NCBI GenBank assembly: GCA_019694165.1
Contig: JAIBCL010000009.1
Location: 1-64,000, forward strand
Reading direction: 5' to 3'
From: Verrucomicrobiaceae bacterium
GTDB lineage: Bacteria; Verrucomicrobiota; Verrucomicrobiia; Verrucomicrobiales; Verrucomicrobiaceae
DNA: 64,000 bases
The translations under genes and the position numbers were made by a program. This document shows, piece after piece, positions 26,471-34,426 of the stretch; positions within the stretch are counted from its first letter, which is position 1, and every line of letters begins with the position of its first letter. The notes beneath the pieces are model-generated. The model was not told where the DNA came from. It saw only the letters and a list, made by a program, of their open reading frames with translations, and did no database searches.

Positions 26471-28117
26471 TCAGGTTTTGCGGAAGCGCTCCGGCACGAA
26501 GCTCAGGTCGGTGGTTTCATTCACCGCGAGATCGATCTGCGCGGCAATCACCTCCGGTCGCACGGGCGGCTGGTAGTCGCGCAAGGCGGCGGCGAGCGAT
26601 GTTTCGGGAGTGGACCCGGCAGTGGTCTTGAGGGCGCGGTAAATGTTCACCGACAATGCCTCGGCCGCACCGGGTGTGAGCAGATCGGGAATCTGAGCGC
26701 GCAGACTGGATGGCGATGCGTCCGGAAGCACGACGCCGCGGCGTTTCGTGAGCGCGCGGATGAGCGCGTAGCCTTCCTCGGGCGTCGCGGTCGGGAAGAG
26801 CGGAATCTTCACATCAACGCGACCCGGCCGCTTGAGATCGACCTCGACGAGATCGGGCCGGCTCGTCGCCAGCGCCCAGAGAATGCGGCCGCGGTTGCGG
26901 CTGTTGCTCATCTGCTCGGCCATCATGCCGTACACGCGGCCACCCACGCCGCTGTCGCCATCGCCAGCGTTGCGGCGGCCCAGCGCCTGATCGGCTTCAT
27001 CGACGAAGACGATGCACCGGCCGAGCGCGGCGAGGAGGCGGAAGATTTTCTCGAGATTGCTCTCCGTGCTGCCGACCCACTTGTCGCGGAAGTTTTTCAT
27101 CTTCACCACCGGCACGCCGGCCTCGCCCGCGAGGCACTCGACCATGAACGTCTTCCCGGTGCCGACAGGGCCGCAAAAGAGGTAGCCCATCGGCAGCGCG
27201 GCCAGATCATTCTTCTGCCAGAGCGCGATGTCCTGCCGCAGCCATTTCTTGATCGACTCCTGGCCGTGCAGGTCATCGAGCGTGCGGTCGGGTTTGATGA
27301 ACTCGATGAGACCCTGCGCATCGCGCTCGATGAGATCCTTCTTCAAGGTGACAAGGTCCTGCGCGCTCAAAGGCTGGCCGCGATGCTGGCGCGTCTGCAC
27401 GAGCGTCTCGATGCTGTTGAGCGTCGCTCCCGCGAGCGCGGCGGCGGGCTCGGCGAGTTTTCCAGCAAAAGGTTTCAGCGGCACCGAATGCTGCGCATGC
27501 AGCACGGCCAGCGCGGACTCGATCTGCTCCGGCAACGGCAGCGGTACGGCCAGCCGCGCGGCCTGGCCGTTTTGCGACACGAGCGGATGGAGGTCGTTGA
27601 GATTCTCCACGAGCAGAAAAGTCGCGCACTGATGCGCGGCGATGGCCGGGTCGCTGGCCCACTCGCGAAGCTGCCACGCGATGCCGCTGAGTTCGTAATT
27701 CGGCCCGCCGGGCGATGGCGGCGCGATGAGATCGGCCGCGCGTACGATTACGGCCACTCGCACGGATCGCTCCGGCTTGAGCTTCGCGAGGTTCGCGCAA
27801 AAGCGCAGGTAATGCGTGAGCATGTGAACCGCCTCGCGCGGCGCGGACGGCAGCGCCTTGTCCTTCCACGCCGGCCATTGCGCGAAAACTTCGCCGCCTT
27901 TCTCGACGCGCGCACCATTGCCCACGTCGTAAGCGAGCACGACGTCGAACTTGCCCAGCAGATTCTCTTTGAGAAACACTTCCAGCGAATCGAGCCGCGG
28001 CTTGTCGCCGCCGGTCACAAGAAGATCGGCCACATTGCCATGCAGGATGAACTGCGACGCCGCGCCGCTCTCATACAGCTCGATCAGATCAGTGGTCCAG
28101 GACGGCAGCGGAGTCAT
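26471..28117 (-). CDS. AAA ATPase with degenerate first ATPase domain
   Basis: A 548-residue protein. The second half is an active classic AAA domain: YLFCGPVGTGKTFMVECLA (Walker A about 316-323), RCIVFVDEADQALGRR (Walker B about 368-375), a sensor-1-like LWALATSRPDLVEVDLKRPGRVDVKI with the SRH arginines. The first 250 residues look like an ATPase-like domain without a P-loop (SQFILHGNVADLL, VAVIVRAADLI). It is the last gene of a minus-strand series with pspA. AAA partners of PspA/ESCRT-III-type polymers in other systems remodel the polymer; a similar role here is inference. Confidence 0.88.
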   Translation of the reverse strand: MTPLPSWTTDLIELYESGAASQFILHGNVADLLVTGGDKPRLDSLEVFLKENLLGKFDVVLAYDVGNGARVEKGGEVFAQWPAWKDKALPSAPREAVHMLTHYLRFCANLAKLKPERSVRVAVIVRAADLIAPPSPGGPNYELSGIAWQLREWASDPAIAAHQCATFLLVENLNDLHPLVSQNGQAARLAVPLPLPEQIESALAVLHAQHSVPLKPFAGKLAEPAAALAGATLNSIETLVQTRQHRGQPLSAQDLVTLKKDLIERDAQGLIEFIKPDRTLDDLHGQESIKKWLRQDIALWQKNDLAALPMGYLFCGPVGTGKTFMVECLAGEAGVPVVKMKNFRDKWVGSTESNLEKIFRLLAALGRCIVFVDEADQALGRRNAGDGDSGVGGRVYGMMAEQMSNSRNRGRILWALATSRPDLVEVDLKRPGRVDVKIPLFPTATPEEGYALIRALTKRRGVVLPDASPSSLRAQIPDLLTPGAAEALSVNIYRALKTTAGSTPETSLAAALRDYQPPVRPEVIAAQIDLAVNETTDLSFVPERFRKT

Positions 28118-28124
28118 GGTTTAT

Positions 28125-28312
28125 GGGGTGCGGTGGCGAAGCGAGGCACGAGCGCAGACGTCGCTTTGGCCTTTTGGAGTGCGGCGGCGGAATCCCGAAG
28201 GGATGCAGACGCCGCTTTTGCTGTGCGGAGGTTGGAGATGCGAACTGGATTGCATGTCATGCGGAAGCATTGCCTGCGAAAAGTCAAAGCCGTGTCTGCG
28301 CCACCGCACTCC
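28125..28312. repeat. Inverted GGAGTGCGG element, copy 1 (composite)
   Basis: Between the AAA and pspA genes. Two head-to-tail units begin at 28125 (GGGGTGCGGTGGCG) and about 28175 (GGAGTGCGGCGGCGG), and the far end at 28283-28312 (TCTGCGCCACCGCACTCC) is their inverse. Each unit includes a GCAGACG(C/T)CGCTTT segment. The outer end lies next to the pspA stop codon (AGATCACT). Confidence 0.8.
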
Positions 28313-28317
28313 AAAGA

Positions 28318-29061
28318 TCACTGCGCGCTCATTTCCTTCTTCGGAGGGGCGATATCTGTCTGTGCAGGGGCGGCGGCACCGGGGACGCTCATGCCCATCT
28401 CGGCGGCGAGGTCGGCGAGGGCCATGTCTTCAAGTGCTTCGCGCTCGGCCTTGTCCTCCTTGAAGGAACTGGTGTCGATGCTGTCGCGCGCGACGCGGGC
28501 ACGGCCGGCGGCTTTGGTGCGCTCTTCCTCGACCATGGAGTGCAGGCGGTCGAGCGTGTCGCCGCTGCCGCCGATCTGGGTCAACATGCCGGAGGCCATC
28601 TCGTTCATCTCGGCCAGAGCCTTCTTCATCTTCAGGTCGTCCAGGTCCTTGCGCAGCGTCTCGATCTTCTCGCGCGCGGTCTTGATCGCCGTGTCGCGCG
28701 ACATGGTCAGCTCCTTGTAGGTCTTGTCGGCGTCTTCAAGCTGGGAGCGGTTGTCGGCGAGTTCGCGCCGGACTTTTTGGAGCGTGTAGGCGATCTCGCC
28801 TGCCAGGCGTTGATTGCCCGCGCGCAGATTCGCAGCGGCCTTGGCTTTCAAGTCCTGCTCCTCGCGCTCAAGGCGCTTCACCTGGGAGATGAGCTTCTCG
28901 CAAAGCCCGGCGTGGGCGGCCAGACCCTGGTTGAATTGCGCGATCTGCTTGCGGAGGTTTTCTTTTTCCAGCTCGAGCAGCGCCTCGGGATTGCGCTTTT
29001 CGAGGCCGGAAATGAAGAGGCTGAGAAAGCCGCGGATGAGATTGGAGAGACGTTGAAACAT
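28318..29061 (-). CDS. pspA: PspA/IM30 (ESCRT-III-like) family protein
   Basis: A 247-residue, almost entirely helical coiled-coil protein: an N-terminal amphipathic helix MFQRLSNLIRGFLSLFISGLE, then LEKENLRKQIAQFNQGLAAHAGLCEKLISQVKRLEREEQDLKAKAAANLRAG and a long central hairpin, ending in a Pro/Ala-rich tail. PspA polymerises on the inner membrane face and protects it under stress. The N-terminal amphipathic helix that binds lipid is evident. It lies downstream of a membrane coiled-coil gene and upstream of the AAA gene, all on the minus strand. Confidence 0.85.
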   Translation of the reverse strand: MFQRLSNLIRGFLSLFISGLEKRNPEALLELEKENLRKQIAQFNQGLAAHAGLCEKLISQVKRLEREEQDLKAKAAANLRAGNQRLAGEIAYTLQKVRRELADNRSQLEDADKTYKELTMSRDTAIKTAREKIETLRKDLDDLKMKKALAEMNEMASGMLTQIGGSGDTLDRLHSMVEEERTKAAGRARVARDSIDTSSFKEDKAEREALEDMALADLAAEMGMSVPGAAAPAQTDIAPPKKEMSAQ

Positions 29062-29115
29062 GGTGCTGCTGGTTGTGTTGTGGGTTGTCGTTGATGGAGT
29101 CTGGCGGGGTCGGTT

Positions 29116-30039
29116 TCAATTCCTGGCAGCACGACGCAGCGGCGGCGGTGAAGCCCCTGTAGATGATGAGGTGAGGCTCCCGGAGAGCAAAGGAGGGGCG
29201 GCTTCGTCGGCGTCCAGAATCTGCGCGACGCTGGCGTGCGCGAAGGACTGCTCGGATGATTGAAGTGACTCCGAGATGCTGTCGATCTGTGCGGTGAGTC
29301 CGGCGGAGTCGCGCATGGTCATGCCCACTTCGCACAGGTGTGTGATTTGCTGCTCGGTCTTTTCGATCTCGGAGCCGACGAGTTCCAGGCTCTCCGTCGC
29401 CTTGTCGTAGTTTTGCAGGCGCTCATTGATGGTCTTGATGCGCTCGACGATGGAGGTGGTGAGCCGGCCCTCGACGCCACCGGCGCTGTTGCCATCGCGT
29501 TTCCTGGACTCGGCGAGCTGTTCCTCGGCCACGCGCAATTCAAACTCAATCTGGCCGCGTTTCGTGGACGCGAGGAAGCGTTCAAGGCCGGAGCGCTGGT
29601 GGAGCAGCTTCAGGCAGAGCCACAACATGCGGTCGAGCGACTCGCCGCGGAACTCATCCACGCCGTCGTCACCATCTTTCGAATCCATGCGACGGCGCAG
29701 ATCGAGCAGCGAGGCGCAGCGCTGCTGCAGGTGGGAGAAGCGCTCGCGGTCTTCATCCGTGAGGAATGAGATGATTTTCTCGTAGCGTGCGGCGGCATCG
29801 GCGCTGGCGGAGGCCGCGCCGTCTTTCGCGAGAGCTTCGCCGCGCAGCACGGCCTGGAAGCGCGGATGCAGGCCGAGCAGGCCGAGGTAAGCCAGCTCCG
29901 CCGCGGCGAGAAGCGGCAGCCACGCGGCCGGCATGCCGCTTAGCAGCGCGAAGCCGGCGCCGGTCCCGAGGCCCAGCAAATGCCAGTGCCAGAGAAAGGC
30001 GCGCTTGATCTTGGCTCCGATGCCTTCGGCCATCATCAC
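29116..30039 (-). CDS. Membrane-anchored coiled-coil protein beside pspA
   Basis: A 307-residue protein. Two N-terminal membrane segments (about 17-35, WHLLGLGTGAGFALLSGM, and 39-57, WLPLLAAAELAYLGLLGL) are followed by a cytosolic, charged, helical part (YEKIISFLTDEDRERFSHLQQRCASLLDLRRRM, IVERIKTINERLQNYDKATESLELVGSEIEKTEQQI). No family recognised. Position suggests it anchors PspA or the AAA protein at the membrane. The start is one of three consecutive ATGs (30039, 30036, 30033). Confidence 0.72.
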   Translation of the reverse strand: MMMAEGIGAKIKRAFLWHWHLLGLGTGAGFALLSGMPAAWLPLLAAAELAYLGLLGLHPRFQAVLRGEALAKDGAASASADAAARYEKIISFLTDEDRERFSHLQQRCASLLDLRRRMDSKDGDDGVDEFRGESLDRMLWLCLKLLHQRSGLERFLASTKRGQIEFELRVAEEQLAESRKRDGNSAGGVEGRLTTSIVERIKTINERLQNYDKATESLELVGSEIEKTEQQITHLCEVGMTMRDSAGLTAQIDSISESLQSSEQSFAHASVAQILDADEAAPPLLSGSLTSSSTGASPPPLRRAARN

Positions 30040-30182
30040 GCACTATGGAGCCTCCTTCTCCATTTTCTCAACCGTGGAATGAGAAGAGGCTGTTGCCTTC
30101 GATGCCTGACCAGTGCCTGAGCGCAATGCTGTCAAACAAGCGTGAATTGGCAGTCGATGACGCCCTCCGCGAAGGGAAGACT

Positions 30183-30331
30183 TCCCCCTCACCCCGGCCC
30201 TCTCCCCAAGGGAGAGGGAGACGACGCCGCTGCCGCGCCGGGGAAAACGCACACTTTCACCAGCCGAGCGGCAGCTCGTTCTGCTCCCTCTCCCACTGGG
30301 AGAGGGTTGGGGTGAGGGGGAGGTCGTTCGT
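30183..30331. repeat. Dispersed element of the CCCTCACCCC type, copy 2
   Basis: A 149-bp palindromic element between the coiled-coil membrane protein and the ABC ATPase gene. Ends are TTCCCCCTCACCCC and GGGGTGAGGGGGA, perfectly inverted. The interior shares GGGAGAGGGAGACGAC and GAGCGGCAGCTCGT with copy 1 at 12937. The rest of the 419-bp gap (30040-30182, 30332-30458) shows no gene. Confidence 0.85.
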
Positions 30332-30458
30332 TCGCAGAACATGTCGCCCAATGCCAAAGAGTTTTTGCCTGGCGGCATTACACCTGACCGGCGCGCGGTG
30401 AAGCCGAGGAAACTTCCGGCCGGCACTTCGACTACTCGCTTCGTTTGATCCAGGCTCG

Positions 30459-31352
30459 TCACGACGCGGCCTCCTTCCCACCATTCTCAACATCGACTTT
30501 CTCCATCAGCGCACGCACCTGGCGGACGGACTCAAGAAAGCCGGGCTCGTTCTGCATCTGGCGCGCGGGTCGGTCGGGCGGGGCGACGTGGAGCTGGTGT
30601 ACGATGGTGCCCGGCGCGCTGCTGAAGAGGAACACGCGGTCGCCAAGATACACGGCCTCGCTCACATCGTGCGTGATGAAGAAGACAGTGGCCTCCAACT
30701 CGCGCCAGAGGGAGACGAGGAGGTCCTGCATCCGGTAGCGCGTGGTGGGATCGAGCGCGCCAAACGGCTCGTCCATGAGGATGATCTTCGGATGCATGAT
30801 CAGGCTGCGCGCAATGGCCACGCGCTGGTTCATGCCGCCGCTGAGCTGGTGCGGATATTTGCCGGCGTCCTTCACCGCATCGAGCCCCACTTTTTGTATC
30901 CACTCGCGCGCCCGCTCGCGGCGCTCCTTCTCCGGCACATGCGCGCATTCGAGGCCGAACTCCACGTTCTCGAGCACGGTGCGGTGGGGAAAGTTCGCGT
31001 AGTCTTGAAAAACGAAGCCGCGATCCGGCCCCGGCTCCTCGACGGGCTGGCCATGTACGAGCACGCTGCCCGTGGTGGCCGGATGCTGCGGTGCCAGGCC
31101 GGCGATGAGCCGCAGCACGGTGCTCTTCCCGCAACCGCTCGGCCCGAGCACGCCGATGAACTCGCCGATGCCCGCCTTGTCCTCGATGGCAAACGTCACG
31201 TCTCGGATGGCGGTGAAGGCACGGCTCGTGCCGGCATCATAGGTCTTCGTCACATTCTCAAAGTGCACGACAAGCGGGACCGCGCTGGACGGTTGCTCCA
31301 CAGGTTTCAGTTCGCACGCGGCCTCGTTGCTGGAGAGTTCAAGACGAGCCAT
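30459..31352 (-). CDS. ABC transporter ATPase, NitT/TauT type
   Basis: A 297-residue ATPase: Walker A LGPSGCGKST (about 69-78), Q-loop FVFQDYANFPHRTV, signature HQLSGGMNQRVAIARSL (about 168-183), Walker B IILMDEPFGALD, H-loop FFITHDVSEAVYLGD. The sequence style matches importers of nitrate, taurine or sulfonates. The first 14 bp overlap the permease gene end. It should energise the permease encoded immediately upstream. Confidence 0.93.
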   Translation of the reverse strand: MARLELSSNEAACELKPVEQPSSAVPLVVHFENVTKTYDAGTSRAFTAIRDVTFAIEDKAGIGEFIGVLGPSGCGKSTVLRLIAGLAPQHPATTGSVLVHGQPVEEPGPDRGFVFQDYANFPHRTVLENVEFGLECAHVPEKERRERAREWIQKVGLDAVKDAGKYPHQLSGGMNQRVAIARSLIMHPKIILMDEPFGALDPTTRYRMQDLLVSLWRELEATVFFITHDVSEAVYLGDRVFLFSSAPGTIVHQLHVAPPDRPARQMQNEPGFLESVRQVRALMEKVDVENGGKEAAS

Positions 31353-32487
31353 TTTTCAAATAGGGGAAAAGATGACGCTGCAGCCGCAGGATTAGGCGGT
31401 CGATGCCCCACGCGAGCACGCTGATGATGACGAGGCAGACGTAGATGTGCTCGCGCGGTCCCTGGCGCTGGCTGATGATGATGAGCGAGCCGAGGCCATG
31501 CTGGGCATTGATCACCTCCGCAAGCATGATGTAGCCAAACGCGAGCCCGAAGATGAGGCGGAGGCTGTTCACGATGTCCGGCAGCGCCAGCGGAAAGAGC
31601 ACCTTCCGCAGCACCTGATGTCCCTCGATGGGAAACCAAAGGGCGAAGCCTGCGGCAAACGCGCCGAGAAACCGGAACCAGAAGCCGGCGTGCGTCAACT
31701 CCACTGCGAGCGATGTCGGGTCCTCCGTCAGCCAATGCCAGCCGAAAGCCGCGATGACTCCATAGATCAGGCCGAAGATCGCGGCGAGGCGCGCGCCTTT
31801 CCTTGGCGTGGCACGCGTGCCGAGGGTGTAGCCAGTGTCGAGAAAACGATCCGGCACGGCGAGCACGGCGTTGGTGGTGTCGAAGAGCACGAAGGCGACG
31901 GTGGCCAGGAAGATGAACATCACCTTCTGCACCTCACCGAGGCCGAACCAGATGAGCGTGAGCGGGATGAGCGCGGCAACGGGCACATTGCGGCCGAAGA
32001 GGCTGAGCGGTTTCAGAAACGCATTCACGCGCAGGTAGCTGCCCGCGATGACACCGAGCGGCACCGCGACCGCCGCCGCGAGGATGAACCCGCCGAGCAC
32101 GCGTGCGAGCGACGTGACGGCGCTGATGGACAGCTCGCGCTTGAACCAAAGATCAGGAATGGACCGCCACGTCTCCGCCGGCGACGGCAGTGTATAGCTG
32201 TCCAAGATGCGATCCCCCACCTCGCCACGCGTGAGGAACCACCAGACGAGGAGCACACACAGGAGACTGGCGACTCCGTAAGCCGCGCCCTCGAGCCAGC
32301 TCGGAGCATCACGAATGGTGAGCGCGCGGCGGAGGTACTGTGGAGTGCGGCGGCGCAACCCCGAAGGGGAGGAGACGCCGCTTTCGCTCTGCGGGGGGTG
32401 AGGGTGCGATTCGGGTTCCATGTCGTACGGCGGCTCTGCGTGTGAAGAACAAAAGCGGTGCCTGTGCCATCGCGCCCGACAGATCAC
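31339..32487 (-). CDS. ABC transporter permease, NitT/TauT type, with repeat-derived N-terminus
   Basis: A 382-residue permease. Membrane segments include AYGVASLLCVLLVWWFL, LGGFILAAAVAVPLGVIAGS, VMFIFLATVAFVLFDTTNAVL, IFGLIYGVIAAFGW, FGLAFGYIMLAEVI. Two loops fit the EAA-type ATPase contact (around TLGTRATPRKGARL and RKVLFPLALPDIVNSLRLIF). The GTG start at 32487 overlaps the upstream stop as GTGA; an ATG at 32421 is the alternative. Either way residues up to about 50 are encoded by the repeat at 32342-32481; the native protein resumes at about YLRRALTIRDAP. Confidence 0.82.
   Translation of the reverse strand: MICRARWHRHRFCSSHAEPPYDMEPESHPHPPQSESGVSSPSGLRRRTPQYLRRALTIRDAPSWLEGAAYGVASLLCVLLVWWFLTRGEVGDRILDSYTLPSPAETWRSIPDLWFKRELSISAVTSLARVLGGFILAAAVAVPLGVIAGSYLRVNAFLKPLSLFGRNVPVAALIPLTLIWFGLGEVQKVMFIFLATVAFVLFDTTNAVLAVPDRFLDTGYTLGTRATPRKGARLAAIFGLIYGVIAAFGWHWLTEDPTSLAVELTHAGFWFRFLGAFAAGFALWFPIEGHQVLRKVLFPLALPDIVNSLRLIFGLAFGYIMLAEVINAQHGLGSLIIISQRQGPREHIYVCLVIISVLAWGIDRLILRLQRHLFPYLKNGSS
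32342..32481. repeat. Inverted GGAGTGCGG element, copy 2, inside the permease 5' end
   Basis: Begins GGAGTGCGGCGGCGCAACCC at 32342, includes GAGACGCCGCTTTCGC, and ends with AAAGCGGTGCCTGTGCCATCGCGCC, an imperfect inverse of the start. As in copy 1, its outer end abuts the stop codon of the upstream gene, inside AGATCACT. Confidence 0.78.
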
Positions 32488-34226
32488 TCTGGATGCTCGA
32501 GCGCTATGACCTTGATCTCCACGCGGCGGTTCTTGGCATGATTGTCCGGATCGTTCGGATCAAAGGGGCGGTCCCAGCCGACGCCCTCGGTGCTGAACTG
32601 GTTCGGGTTGAAGCTGGGGAACTTGTTGAGGATCTCCGTCTTCACGGCGGCGGCACGGTTGTTGGCGAGTTCCTTCACGAGCTGCGCACTGACCTGGCCG
32701 CGCATCGAGGCATCGGTGTGGCCTTCGACGACGATGTTCGCGCCGCCGTACTGCGCGGCGAGCTGGCCCACCTCGGTGAGTACAGCTTCGAGGTTGGCCT
32801 CATAAAGCTTCTCCACGTCCTTGCCTTCCTCGCGCACGGTCACCTTCTTGCGCAGGTCCCAGGAGTTCGGGTAGAAGTGCAGTGTGATGACCTTGGTGAG
32901 AATCTCCGCGCCTTCCGCCTTCACCGTCTGCACGCTCTTGGGCGCGAAGTTGATCTGGTATTCGTTGCGGCTGGATTTGAAGGGCTCTTCATCGGCCAGC
33001 TTCTGGATGATCGAGAAATCCATCACCTGGTCAAAGGGCACCTGCTGCGTGATGCGGTTCATCTTGCGGTAGAGCAGGTAGGCGGTGTTCCAGGTGCGCT
33101 CGAAGTTTGCGGGGTTGTTCTGATTGAGGAAAAAGTCGCGGTTCTCCGCGTAGTTCGTGCCGTGCGCGTCGCCGAGCATGCCTAGCGTGTCGCCCTCGGG
33201 GATGCTGTAGAGCTTCGACATGAGTGCGGCGGCTTTCTTGCGGCCGTCCTCGGTCTTCATCTTCTCCATGCCGGCGAAAATGCCGCGCACGAGGCCCTCG
33301 CAGATGTCGGCATGGTCGCGGGCAAAGTCGGCGCGCGCGAACCACACGTCGGCGATGAGCTTGTTCGCCGTGGCTGTGCTCACGAGGAGGTGATTCTCCG
33401 GCAGCTTGCTCAAGTTGTAGATGTCCGGCGCCCAGGAGACGCAGGCGGCGATGGACTTGTCGCTGTTGTAGGCTGCCGCGGCCTGGAAGGCATCCTCGGT
33501 GTACACGAACTTCACCTCGCCGGGCTGCACGCCGCCGTTCACCAGTGCATTGAGCAGGAAGTACTCGCTCGGCGAATTCTGAGCGAGGACGACCTTCTTC
33601 CCGCGCAAGTCGGAGACGGTGGGATTCTTCGCATCCTTCGCCATCGCGCGGCGGAAGACGATGCCGTCGCCGCCATTGGAGAAGTCCACCTGCTGATACA
33701 CGCGCGGCATGAGGCGCGGGTCTTTTTTCAGCTCGTCCATGAAGAGCGGCAGCATGTCTAGCGTGGCCCAGCCGATGTGTGCCTTGCCAGATGCATAGGC
33801 GTCGCGCATGGCGACTGGATTGTCGATGAGCACGAGTTCGACCTTGAAAGGCTGGCCGCCCGGCGTGGTCCACTGTTTGCCCGGCGCACCGCCTTCGTTT
33901 TCGAGGATGATCGGCGCCCAGCCGGCCCAAACATTGAGGGCGAACTTCACCGTGCGATCGGCCAGCGGAGCGAAGGCGCTCGTGGTCGTGATCGGCGGCA
34001 GCTTCTCGCTGGCCTTGAAGGTGTATTCCTTCACGGTCGTGGGCACGTTCGCGTCCGAAGCCTCCACGCCCTTGGTCTGCTGAATGTCATCCTTGGAGAT
34101 CGTGCCGGGGCCGGAGCGATCCGCACGTGGGAAGAGCACGTTGCGCATTCCGTAGGCGACCAGACCGGCGATCGCGAGCAGGAGCACGATGTAAAACAAT
34201 GGCTTGGGACGAGGTTCTTCGTTCAT
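32484..34226 (-). CDS. ABC substrate-binding protein fused to OmpA peptidoglycan-binding domain
   Basis: A 580-codon protein. Membrane anchor at about 9-27 (PLFYIVLLLAIAGLVAYGM). Residues about 90-420 are a periplasmic binding domain of the nitrate/sulfonate type (FALNVWAGWAPIILENEGG, VELVLIDNPVAMRDAYASGKAHIGWATLDMLP, LRGKKVVLAQNSPSEYFLL, AACVSWAPDIY). Residues about 480-579 are OmpA-like (IVVEGHTDASMRG, LANNRAAAVKTEIL, NRRVEIKVIA), which normally holds peptidoglycan. So the binding protein is tethered to both membrane and wall. The start at 34226 (MNEEPRPKP) precedes the anchor directly. Confidence 0.87.
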   Translation of the reverse strand: MNEEPRPKPLFYIVLLLAIAGLVAYGMRNVLFPRADRSGPGTISKDDIQQTKGVEASDANVPTTVKEYTFKASEKLPPITTTSAFAPLADRTVKFALNVWAGWAPIILENEGGAPGKQWTTPGGQPFKVELVLIDNPVAMRDAYASGKAHIGWATLDMLPLFMDELKKDPRLMPRVYQQVDFSNGGDGIVFRRAMAKDAKNPTVSDLRGKKVVLAQNSPSEYFLLNALVNGGVQPGEVKFVYTEDAFQAAAAYNSDKSIAACVSWAPDIYNLSKLPENHLLVSTATANKLIADVWFARADFARDHADICEGLVRGIFAGMEKMKTEDGRKKAAALMSKLYSIPEGDTLGMLGDAHGTNYAENRDFFLNQNNPANFERTWNTAYLLYRKMNRITQQVPFDQVMDFSIIQKLADEEPFKSSRNEYQINFAPKSVQTVKAEGAEILTKVITLHFYPNSWDLRKKVTVREEGKDVEKLYEANLEAVLTEVGQLAAQYGGANIVVEGHTDASMRGQVSAQLVKELANNRAAAVKTEILNKFPSFNPNQFSTEGVGWDRPFDPNDPDNHAKNRRVEIKVIALEHPE

Positions 34227-34426
34227 GATGGTGGAGTGATTGGGTTTGCCGAATCGGGCGGCGGGACGGACTAGAGCGTAGAGAATCCCGCCCGCGATTA
34301 CAATAGCGATGTTCTTTTCAAGGCTCGCGGATCGAAAAGCGATCCCTTCCACGCCCGTCAATCTTCGTCGTTAGCGTCGCGATTGAACTTTGACAAATCA
34401 CCGTTCACCAGCCGATGATCGCGCCG

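Noticed and set aside
26078..28720. 880-codon plus-strand frame
   Set aside because: Antisense to the NHL, AAA and pspA genes and crosses a repeat; His/Arg/Gln-rich shadow composition.
30043..30462. 139-codon minus-strand frame after the ABC ATPase gene
   Set aside because: It overlaps the ATPase stop but most of its length is the palindromic element. The first 45 residues could be a gene remnant, but I cannot support that.
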